Below are positions 24,901-36,900 of a DNA stretch of 64,000 bases, one piece after another. Under the pieces are notes generated by a model. It searched no databases. It saw nothing but the letters and a program-made list of their open reading frames with translations, and was not told the DNA's origin. How positions within the stretch are numbered: the stretch's first letter is position 1; each line of letters begins with the position of its first letter. The translations under genes were made by a program, and so were the position numbers. The stretch is from Aldrovandia affinis (taxonomy: Eukaryota; Chordata; Actinopteri; Notacanthiformes; Halosauridae): NCBI GenBank assembly GCA_029706075.1, contig JAINUG010000229.1:372501-436500 (forward strand). Direction: 5' to 3'.

Positions 24901-27900
24901 CGCTATTTCTTTTCACACGTCTTTGACACGTCCGGTGTAGGCTGTCTGTTGCGACAGGGAAGTCGCAGAGAAAAATGTCTTATAAAAAACATGTATAAAA
25001 CGTACGTGTTCCTTTTAAGGGGCCTTGGATAGAGTAGCGGTCTAACGCACTCGCTTTGACTGGCGCTTTGCGAGCTGCCTATCACGGTCGCGGTTTGAAA
25101 CCCGTCTCTACCAGACCGGCCCTGGTTGTCAGCCCCGACCGGGGTGGGGGTGTTTGGCTGTCCGCCTCAGGGGGAGGGTGAGCCGGCATGAGCTCACAGA
25201 GGAGCAGTAGGGCGTTCCTAAAGAGCAGGTGGGCAAAGTTCTGTCTCGGAGAAGGCGGATCATCGCCGGCCTCAGGGATATTAGCTTGACCCGGAGGACG
25301 GGCGGCGGGTTCGTGAGGGGAGGGAGAATCTAAATAAATAGAGGGTTGAATTGGCTACTAAATTGGGAGAAAAACAGGGAAAAATCTGAAACTAATTTTT
25401 TTAATCGTTTTGGTTTGAACAATTCTACAATAATCTGTAAAAAAAAAAGTATATACCATTGCCTTGGGCTGCCTGCAAGGGGAGGGCTGCCTGCAAGGGG
25501 AGGGCTGCCTGCAAGGGGGCAAGGGGAGGGCTGCCTGCAGGGGGAGGGCTCCCCGCTCACTCGCCGGTCTGCTGCCCTGTGTCCCAAGAGGGCGTGGCTC
25601 TCGGTCTTTAAAAAAAAATATATATGTTTCAGATTTCTTTCCCATTTCTCTCCCAGTTTAGTAGCCAATTACACCCTCTCTTTATTTTGATTTGCCCTCC
25701 CCACGCGAACGCGCCATCCATCTCTACGAGGCAAGCTAATTCTCAGAGGGCAGCGAACTCCGCTTCCTTCGAGATGGAATTTGCCCCCACCCACGTTCTG
25801 GAGACTCCCTTACGTGCTTCACGGCGGACCCGAGCCGGCTCACCCCCCCCCCTCCCCTGGGGCGGACAGCCAAACTCCCCGCCCCGATCAGGGCTAACGA
25901 CCAGGGCCGGTCTGGTAGAGATGGGTTTAGAACCGCGTCCCTGATAGGCAGCTCACACTCATACAGGACCAGCCAAGATACGGTGCGTTAGACCGCTACG
26001 CTATGCGCCACCAGCTCTCAGTGTTTCTTACCCACGCATAAAAACAAACAATGATGCGGACCTTGTGTGACCAGTTTGCCTCATCAAAGCCTCGTAATAC
26101 CAGCACAGCGGAACGCCAGCCGGCTCCACATTACGCACACGACTCACAGAGACGAGATTCTTACCGAGGAATCGTGACGCTGATCTTCTTCTGAGTAGAA
26201 CAGCGAGAGCGACCAGAAACAAAAACACCAGCACACCAAGACCTCCGCCCACAACATGGCTGCCATCATTACCTAAAAGAAAACAAGATTTTATTTAACA
26301 AACAAGCCCCGCCCAAGAGCACCAGCTCTGCTGTGAATATCATAATGCTGTTTACCAGCGCTACAAGTAATTTTTGTTTTGTTTTGTTTGTTTCAGATTT
26401 TTCCCAGTTTTTCTCCCCAATTTGGAAGCCAATTATACCCTATATGTATTTCGATTAACCCTCCCCCCACAAACTCGCCGCCCGTGTCTACGGGGCAAGC
26501 TACTCTCCGAGGCCGGCGATGATCCACCTCCTTTGAAACGGAACTCACTGACCCTTCTTTCTGGAGACTCCCTTACATGCTTCACGGTGGACCTGAGCCG
26601 GCTCACCCTCCCCCCTCCCTCGGAAGCGGACAGCCAAACGCCGCCCCCAATCAGGGCTGACGACCAGGGCTGGTCTGGTAGAGACGGGTTTCGAACCACG
26701 TCTCTGATAGGCAGCTCACACTCATACAGGACCAGCCAAGATACGGTGCGTTAGACCGCTACGCTAATATTTTATTGTATTTTAACTTGCACTGTGATGC
26801 CTTTCATTCAGATTCTCAGGTCTTCTTGCATGTTGCTTCAGTCGAAGCAACCTATTACAGTGTGCCTATTACAGTGTGCCTATTACAGTCTATTGACATA
26901 AACTCAACATTTGGTACTAAGCCACACATGATTATGAATCATAATTTAATTCAAAACAGAACTCCGCTAGAAGGTTTAAATTCCACTTGCCTGTGTTTCC
27001 ATCCAGATATGGTGTTGCGTGTGTAGCGGTTGTCACGGCTTGTTCTGTAAGATACACAAACCTTACTTCACAGTTCATTACGCAACTGAATGCATTGTAT
27101 GTATGACCAATAAATTAGGGATCCACATAAAATAGCCAGTTATCTAACACTCTCAAAAGTAAGGGTACAGTTTGTTCCTCAGGGTGCAAATGTGTTCATT
27201 GTGCGTTCAAAGGTACACATACAATCCTTCATGATATCGTTTTGTACCTTTTCCCAGTGAAAAAGGTACAAATTGAGGGAAAGGTACAGATATGTACCCA
27301 GGTAGGGTAATGAACCTTATTCACACTGGCAGCCATGTTGGAATGAAAATTAGGAAAATTTACTGCAAACAACATTATTTTTCTCGCAAGGGTACAATTA
27401 TGTTTTTCTGACTAAAGATACAATTCAGTACCCTACAGGGGAACTGAGAGACAAGCATTTGTACTTTAATACGTACAACATGGTACATTTGTCCTGAGAG
27501 TGTACTTATATACAATATACAATATGGAGGATAAAATACTTTTCTTTTTCAAAACAACAGAAACACTGTGTGCTGAGGAATTTCAGCGTGTGAAGGCTCG
27601 ATGTGCTGTTTTTTAACATATATATATATATATATATTTATATATGCTTACTGTTTATTGCCTAATGCCTTTGCATTGCATTGTGTCTGCCTGCTACTGT
27701 CTCTGTTATTGTCTGTCGTGTGTTTTTGCTGTTTGCTGCATGTAACTCTTGTAAGGGAAAAATGTAATTAGGCCTTGGGACAGGCCGCTTTCAGCTTTAC
27801 TGAGTTGTTTCTGCTTCCACGAGCAGGTCAAACATTTTGTCCTCATATCGTGTACCATCCTGTCGGGAAGAGATAAGTGTGTATTGCCAGAAGTGGGAGA

Positions 27901-30900
27901 GGAACAACTCATGTGAAAGTATGAGAAACAAGACATGTTTGGGTTGGGGAGCAGGAAGGGTCAAGGTCAGTCACTTGGGAATGAGTTTCATTATTGCACT
28001 GTATAAATCATAATAGCACGGATGGAAAGTTATTACTGGGTCATGGGTAAGAGTTGCCCCATCCTAATGTATGCAAGAAATGTGCATGTTGGGAGGGTAA
28101 AACGTGTGTCTGGACCCATCAATAAAGGAGGGGTTTCAACCATGACCAATGGGTGAAACTCCAAGGGGCGATGGTCACCTCGAACGTAAAAGATATATAC
28201 TGTTGTATTTCCTTTATCTCGTCGGAGATACTCTAACATTCTTCACGCGAGAGTGTTAGACTGCTCCCCTGTTTCGAAATAGTAATAAAACATTATTTTA
28301 ACTTTAAGAACACAGTCTCGCTTCCTCTGAGTAGTAGAATTTCCACGACACTCTGTTGTTGTGTGACCTGTCCCTCAGCGCTGAACGTTCTGCTTGTCTA
28401 ATTCAGTGCTCAATGTTCTGTCTAATTTTTTTCAAATATTTGTTTTATCCCCTCTCCCCTCAAGATGCTAATTACCTCTTTCCAGGCCGTCCTTGTAAAT
28501 AAGAATGTGTTCTTAAGTGACCTGCCTGGGTAAATAAAGGTTAAATAAAAATAAAGTATGAGGAAGCAGTATGCCTGATCCATAAAGCACTTCACCTGAA
28601 TGAGCTCTCCATACCTGTCACACCAACACATTTGAGCAATTTATGGGGCTATTTATGGAGTCATCTAGTCTATTCTATTAAGATTTCTCTTATAGTTTTA
28701 TACTATTGTTTACAATGATTTATTTTCTATATATAGACCTATACTATACAGTATATACTATAGCTATAATTTACTTCATTTATTGGAACATCAAGTGAAA
28801 CTAACCTGTTTTGAACATTTGGGTTCACAGTATATATTCCTAAATGTATTTTTCAGCCAAATCAGCAGTTAAGCACAAGAACATACAGTGACCTCCAGAA
28901 TTACTGGCACAAAGATAAAGATGAAAGATTTAAAAAAAGATAGAGTTTTATTCTCAACCATTGATCGATTACTGAATCCTGCACCAGCCTCCGACATTCT
29001 TAGCCTAGCATCTGCCTCAAAATGCGAGGATTTTGCTCAGTTTTTTAACAATAAAGTAACTACTATCAGGGCTGGCATTATCAGACATTCCAATAATATA
29101 CATAGTTTACCTTGTAACAGACCGCCAACGCTGAGGAAATTTAGTAACATCTCTGAAGCAGAGCTCTATAAAGTTGTAATGCAGAGTAAATCCTCTACCT
29201 GCAATCTTGACCCCATTCCCACAACTTTTTTTAAGAACATCTTCAATAGTCTCTCTGTCTCAGTTCGAAAAATAATTAATACATCTCTTGAGACTGGAAT
29301 TTTTCCAAATGCATATAAAACCGCTATTGTGAAACCGTTACTGAAGAAATCAAATCTGGATTATAATGTACTAAGTAATTATAGACCTATCTCAAATCTA
29401 TCTTTTATGAGTAAGATACTGGAAAAAATAGTTTTTAATCAATTAAATAACTTTTTAAACGAAAATGCTATCTTAGAGAAATTTCAGTCTGGTTTTAGAA
29501 CCAATCACAGCACAGAGACGGCTTTGATCAAAATAACAAACGACCTCAGAATTAGTGCTGATGATGGTAATGTCTCCGTTCTTATTCTTCTGGACCTGAG
29601 CGCTGCATTCTGGACCATGGCATACTAATAAATCGATTGGAAAACATGGTCGGACTATCTGAAACTAATCAGTGCACTGAATTGGTTTCAAACATATCTC
29701 TCAGATCGAAAATGTTATGTTAGCTTAGGAGAGTATGTTTCTGAGAAACAAGATTTGACTTTTGGTGTTGCACAAGGAAGCTGTCTTGGTCCTCTTCTTT
29801 TTTCACTTTATATGCTACCATTAGGTGATATCATCAGAGAACATAATGTTAACTTCCTCAGCTATGCTGATGATACGCAATTATATATTTCTGTTAAGCC
29901 GAATGACACAAGACTTCCTGCCTGTCTGCAGTTGAACAATGGATGAGTAATAATTTTTTTAAACTAAATGAGGATAAGACAGAAATACTTTTAATTGGCC
30001 CCAAAGCCAAAAGGGAGGCACTTTTTGATAGATTAGGAAATTTGCCACAGCAGAAAAAAGCAGAAGTAACTAGTTTAGGTGTTATTTTAGACTCAGATTT
30101 AAGCTTTAAAACACACATAAACAAAGTGACCAAGACAGCATTCTTCCATTTGAGAAATATTTCTAAAGTTCGGCCGTTTTTAATCCAACAGGATGCTGAG
30201 AAGCTGGTACATGCTTTTATTTTTAGCAGGCTTGACTATTGTAATGCCCTTTTAACTGGTCTTCCTAAAAAGTCAATTGAAAAACTACAGCTTATTCAAA
30301 ATTCTGCAGCTAGACTTTTAACTAAAACAAGGAAGAGAGCATATAACGCCTGTTTTATTTTCACTGCACTGGCTTCCAGTATCTTTTAGAATTGATTTTA
30401 AAGTCCTTTTTATTGTATACAAAGCACTAAATGGCTCAGCACCCTCGTACATTACAGACCTCCTGTCTTTGTATGTGCCAACTCGAGCTCTCAGATCTGC
30501 CACAGCCAACCTCCTCAATGTACCTCATGTACTTCACAAAAAGAGCGGTGAGAGTGCCTTCAGCTACTATGCCCCAAAACTTTGGAACACTCTCCCGCAG
30601 GACATTAGGATGGCAGACTCGGCTGGCATTTAAAAAAAACAGCTCAAAACATACCTTATTAAACAAGCTTTTAAATGATTGATTTTATTTTATTTTATGT
30701 ACTTTTAATGTATTTTTCTTTTATGTACCTGAAAGGTTTTTATCTATGCACTTTTTCTTTCCATGTACCTAAAATGCTTTTAGCTATGCACTTAAATGCC
30801 TCTATTTATGCATTTTCAATTAAGATCACCATCTTAATTTATCTCTGTAGTACCGGGTTACGGTCGACAGCCTGGCGAGTGCCATCTCGGAAGAGGCGTC

Positions 30901-33900
30901 AAGTCGCCTTCGTCACTACCGGTCGCAGGACCGGCAGGACTACGGCAGCAAAATCACATTACTGGGGGGGGATTGACATAGAAATAAGTGGGTCTAATTG
31001 GCTACCAAATTGGGAGAAAAATTGGATAAAAATCAGAAACAAAAATTATAGAGAAACCAAACCGTAAAATTATTAACCCATTAAGACCTGGAGTGACGTT
31101 TAGGTCGCTTCGATTTTGCGATTAATGAAATGCGCTGTGATTCGCTGAAATAGACGTGGGGGAAATGAAGTGCACGTTGGTGTCGGCTTTTTTTTTTGAA
31201 TTTTTTCAGAAAACCCTCAGGTTTTAAGAGGTTGTGTAGAATAATTGCTTAGGTTTTAATAGGCGTTTTTAGCAGGCATTTTAGGTCTGAATGGGTTAAA
31301 AGAAAAATAAAACAATCTTTTTTTTTTCACACGTTTTTAAGAAAAACTTTTTTTTTTTTTAAGGATTTTTTTTTATTCGTACAGTCATATGGGCCCTCGG
31401 ACATATGACTCTTCGTTCCTATTTTGGTTAAGGGCAGCGACTCATTAACCATTTTTATAATGACGTTTTTGGGAAGTTGTTGTGGGAAGTGAGAGCCACA
31501 CGTTGCCCATGAGGAGGTCAACTCTACCCTCAGGATCCAGGGAGGTGAACTAAGAAGAAGTGGTTTGGATGAATCCTTTAACGGCATCTAAAACGTGATA
31601 TTTAACATGTCAGTGCTTTCCTTAAGAATAATTGTACTTGGGCAGTGGATAGCGTAGCGGTCTAACGCACCGTATCTTGGCTGGTCTGATACGGTGTGCG
31701 CTGCCTATCAGGGACGCGGTTCTAAACCCGTCTCTACCAGACCGGCCCTGGTCATCAGCCCCGATCGGGGGCGGCGTTTGGCTGTCCGCCCCAGGGGGAG
31801 GGTGAGCCGGCTTGGGTTCGCTGTGAAGCACGTAAGGATGTCTCCAGAACGTGGGTGTGGGCTAATTCCGTCTCAAAGGAAGCGGAGTTCGCTGCCCTCA
31901 GAGAATTAGCTTGCCTCGTAGAGATGAGCGGTGGACTCGTGTGGGGAGGGCAAATCTAAATAAATAGAGGGAGTAATTGGCAAATAAATTGGGGGAAAAA
32001 CAGGAAAAAAAGAATAATAATTTGTATAATAATGTGTAATGAAGCTCACCTGTGAGGACTCTGGAGCCACTGAGCGGGGACTCTGTCACATTCCCATCGG
32101 TCACTGGAGCCTTATCTGCACATACATAAACGAGTCAGGGTATCAGTGTCAACCTGCTGACCTAGGACCCCAAATATATACATGTGCTATACAAATATAT
32201 ACTATATACTATACAAATATATACATGTGCTATACAAATATATACTATATACTATACAAATACAGTTAGGTCCGGAAATATTTGGACAGTGACACAATTT
32301 TCATAATTTTGGCCCTGTACGCTACCACAATGGATTTGAAATGAAATAATCAAGATGCAATTGAAGTGCAGACTTTAAGCTTTAATTTGAGGGTATTTAC
32401 ATCAAAATTGGAGGAAGGGTTTAGGAATTGCAACAATTTTAATACATAGACCCCTCATTTCAAGGGACCTAAAGTAATTGGACAAATGAATATAATCATA
32501 AATAAAATGTTCATTCTTAATACTTTGTTGAGAATCCTTTGCAGGCGATGACTGCCTGAAGTCTGGAACCCATGGACATCACCAAACGCTGGGTTTCCTC
32601 CTTTGTGATGCTTTGCCAGGCCTTGACTGCAGCTGTCTTCAGTTGTTGTTTGTTTGCAGGTCTTTCTGCCTTAAGTCTTGTCTTAAGCAAGTGGAATGCA
32701 TGCTCGATCGGATTGAGATCAGGTGATTGACTTGGCCATTGTAGAATATTCCACTTCTTTGCCTTGTAAAACTCCTGGGTTGCTTTCGCAGTATGTTTTG
32801 GGTCATTGTCCATCTGTACTGTGAAGCGCCGTCCAATCAACTTTGCTGAATTTGGCTGAATGTGAGCAGACAGAATGTTCCTATAGACTTCAGAATTCAT
32901 GCGGCTGCTTCTGTCTTCTGTCATATCATCAATAAACACGAGTGACCCAGTGCCATTGGAAGCCATGCATGCCCATGCCATCACACTACCTCCACCATGT
33001 TTTACAGATGATGTGGTGTGCTTTGGATCATGAGCCGTTCCAAGCCTTCTCCATACTTTTCTCTTCCCATCATTCTGGTACACGTTGATCTTAGTTTCAT
33101 CTGTCCAAAGAATGCTGTTCCAGAACTGGGCTGGCTTTTCTAGATGTGTTTTGGCAAACTCTAATCTGGCCTTTCTATTCTTGAGGCTTATGAATGGTTT
33201 GCACCTTGTGGTGAACCCTCTGTATTTGCTCTCGTGAAGTCTTCTCTTTATGGTAGACTTGGATAATGATACGCCTACTTCCTGGAGAGTCTTCCTCACT
33301 TCACTAGATGTTGTGAAGGGGTTCTTCTTTACCATGGAAAGGATCCTGCGATCATCAACCGCTGTTGTCTTCCGTGGACGTCCGGGCCTTTTTGTGTTGC
33401 CGAGCTCACCAGTGCGTTCCTTTTTCTCAGAATGTACCAAACTGTTGATCTGGCCACTCCTACTGTTTCTGCAATCTCTCTGATGGATTTCTTCTTTTTC
33501 GCAGCCTAAGGATGACCTGTTTCACTTGCATTGAGAGCTCCTTTGACCGCATGTTGTGGATTCGCAGCAACAGCTTCCAAATGAAAATGCCACACCTGAA
33601 ATCAACTCCAGACCTTTTACCTGCTTAATTGATGATGAAATAACGAGGGAATAGCCCACACCTGCTCATGAAACAGCTTTTGAGTCAATTGTCCAATTAC
33701 TTTAGGTCCCTTGAAATGAGGGGTCTATGTATGAAAATTGTTGCAATTCCTAAACCCTTCCTCCAATTTTGATGTAAATACCCTCAAATTAAAGCTGAAA
33801 GTCTGCACTTCAATTGCATCTCGATTATTTCATTTCAAATCTATTGTGGTAGCGTACAGGGCCAAAATTATGAAAATTGTGTCACTGTCCAAATATTTCC

Positions 33901-36900
33901 GGACCTAACTGTATATACATGTGCTATATATGGAGGGGACTGCCAAAATAAATACAGACACACACAGATTTACAGAAACATATAATGTCAATTCCAGTTA
34001 ATTAAAAAGTGCAATAAAAGTAATCTGGGTTTTATAGAAAAAAGCTAAAATCACAGGACTATCCTATCTGTCTGGAATTGCTGCAAGAGAGCTGGGAAGA
34101 CATGTCGGGTGATTTCCTGCGGAAACGTATTGACTGTTTGTGAGGCTGTTATCAAGGCAAAAAGGCTGGCTGTTTTGAGGAATCCAAGATTGAATTTTCA
34201 ATTCAGTTTTTTGGAACATTGCTTTGATGTTCCTTTTGTTTATTGTTACATGTGTTTTTTGTCATTTTCAAGTATTTACAGAAACTTAAATGATGTAAAA
34301 CATTGTCAATTATGAGATAAACCTAGTTTCCAGCAGGTGACCCCAAACATTTGACTGGGTACTGTACGTGTGTATACACACACAAGCGTCTCTGGGAATT
34401 TTATTTGTATTTTTTTTGTGGTTCTCTGTGGTTCTCTGTGGCAACGCTTAGGTTGTGGGTTCAATCCCCACTGGGGCCACATATACTGAAAATGTATGCA
34501 TTCACTACTGTAAGTCGCTTTGGATAAAAGCGTCTGCTAAATGGCGTATATTATTATTATTATTATTTCATACAAATAAAATTGAATTGCAATGTGTGGC
34601 CTCGTGTTAGATTGATGTGTATCGATTAAACCACGCATGCGGTTACGCTGCTGTAAGGCTGATGCGGTGGAATGTGGTGAGGTGAACAGACAGGTGAGTT
34701 CTGAGGTGAACAGACAGGTGAAGTTCTGAGGTGAACAGACAGGTGAGGTTCTGTGTAAGTGAGCAGGTGAGGTGAACAGACATGTGAGGTTCTGAGGTGA
34801 ACAGACAGGTGAAGTTCTGAGGTGAACAGACAGGTGAAGTTCTGAGGTGAACAGACAGGTGAAGTTCTGTGTAAGTGAGCAGGTGAGTCGTACCTCTACT
34901 GACAGTCACGTGCACTTCCTGCAGCGTGTCTTTAATAAACCATCGCTCAATCCCGCAGTAGTATACCCCAGTGTCCTCTAGTGCCAGCCAGCTGATGGTC
35001 ACGGTAAAGGTGTGGGCTTGCCGATTGTCATACAGCGAGTATCTTCCAGAAGACGTGTAGTTGTTTGACTCCTTGCCTTTAACAAGAACGTCCCTATCGT
35101 GACATGGCTTGCGGCAGAAGTACTTGCGTGCATTCTGAAAATCATCTGCGTACGGACAGCTGATAACCAAACTTTCACCTCTGGTTCCATGTCCTCCATT
35201 CTTATTGGCTAACGCTGTCCAGTGGTGAACTTGATACACGACAAAAAAAACACACAAAAAAAGATCAGAATTGTGATATCAATGATAAAGACATACATTT
35301 CATAGGTAAGAGTTCAGTGTTCTACAAAAAGTCACTTTACAGCCATAAATCACAGACAAATGCAGTATCACCCTCTGTCCTACGACACATTTTACATTTC
35401 TCAATCGGAAATAGAAATGACTTTTGTTGTAAGATGACAGCAAAGATGAACAATTGTTCAATTACATTTTACTGTTTTTAATTAAGACTACATTTTACAT
35501 GGTAAATTTAATCAGATATGTATTTTGCTGGAGAAAACTATTTTCTATAACTCTCTATCTCATAATATTTGTAAGAATTCATTTAAAACATGAAAACATT
35601 TTGAACAGAGATTACGGTACCAGTATTTAGGAAACACTCTTTCTCCCAAACGACTTACATGGGTGACCTTCCTTTAAGACGGACTTCCGCAAGAAGACGT
35701 CCGCAAGACGACTTAAACAACTGTATAGCTACTGAAGCAATGCAGATTGAGTACATTAGCTCAAGTGCACAACAACAGCAGTGCCCCACCTGGGAATCAA
35801 ACCTGCAACCTTTTACATTACAAGCCCAGTTCCCCCTAACCATTACACTACACAGTTAAACAGAGACTATGATTGCTTTTTAGATCAATTTTGACGAGGA
35901 CTCCAAATACCAAAGTTCTGTGTGGTTCTGCGTGGCTCAGTAGGTAGAGCGTGGTTCTGTATGGCTCAGTAGGTAGATCATGGTTCTGTGTGGCTCAGTA
36001 GGTAGAGTGTTCTTCTGTGTGGCTCAGTAGGTAGAGCATAGTTCTGTGTGGCTCAAATCAAATCAAATCAAATTAATTTTTATAGCGCTTTTCACAATTG
36101 AGTTGTCACAAAACGCTTAACAAAGGGGGAACCCAGGCCTAGACCTCCCCCCCAAAAGCAAGCCTAAAGGCAACAGTGGCAAGGAAAAACTCCCTTGATA
36201 GGGACAGGTGTAAGCTATGGCAGCATACCTATTAGGAGAGGGACAGAGAATACAAGCAGGCATGAGAGAGTTCCAAACCATCCACACCTGATCAAGGATA
36301 ACCAGCATAACAGTGGTGGTAACACATTGAGGAGGTGACAGTATGGAAAGTTTCTCACTCCATAAGACACTAGGGCACGGCCTTCTCCATCTCTCCACCT
36401 AGACTATGTTTGGCAGTAGGCTAGGCTGAAAAGATATGTTTTTAATCTAGACTTAAAAATTGAAACTGTGTCCGAATCCCGAACATGCCTTGGTAAACCA
36501 TTCCACAACAGAGGAGCTCTAAAAGAGAAGGTTCTACCACCAGCTGTGCTTTTCAAAATTCTAGGGAGTAATAGATGGCCGGCTTCTTGTGAACGAAGCA
36601 GTCGTGTCGGCTTATAAGGGATATTTAACAGGAAGCCAATGTAGTGATGCTAACGCAGAAGTAATGTGATCATACTTCTTGGATCTAGTCAAAATATGTG
36701 CCGCTGTATTCTGTACTAGTTGAAGACTCTTAAGAGAACTACTAGAGGAGCCAGATAATAAGGCATTACAATAGTCTAGCCTCGATGCGACAAAAGCATG
36801 CATCAAGGTTTTAGCATCCTCTAATGACAGAATGTCAGAAGAAACCAAGGTTCTTGACCGTTAGACTTGATGAAACTATGCAATCACCTGCATTTAACTG

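Noticed and set aside
34643-34893. Extension of the Ig V frame as an extra receptor domain.
   Set aside because: It is a 25-bp minisatellite. The donor at 34893 gives the correct phase to exon 3.
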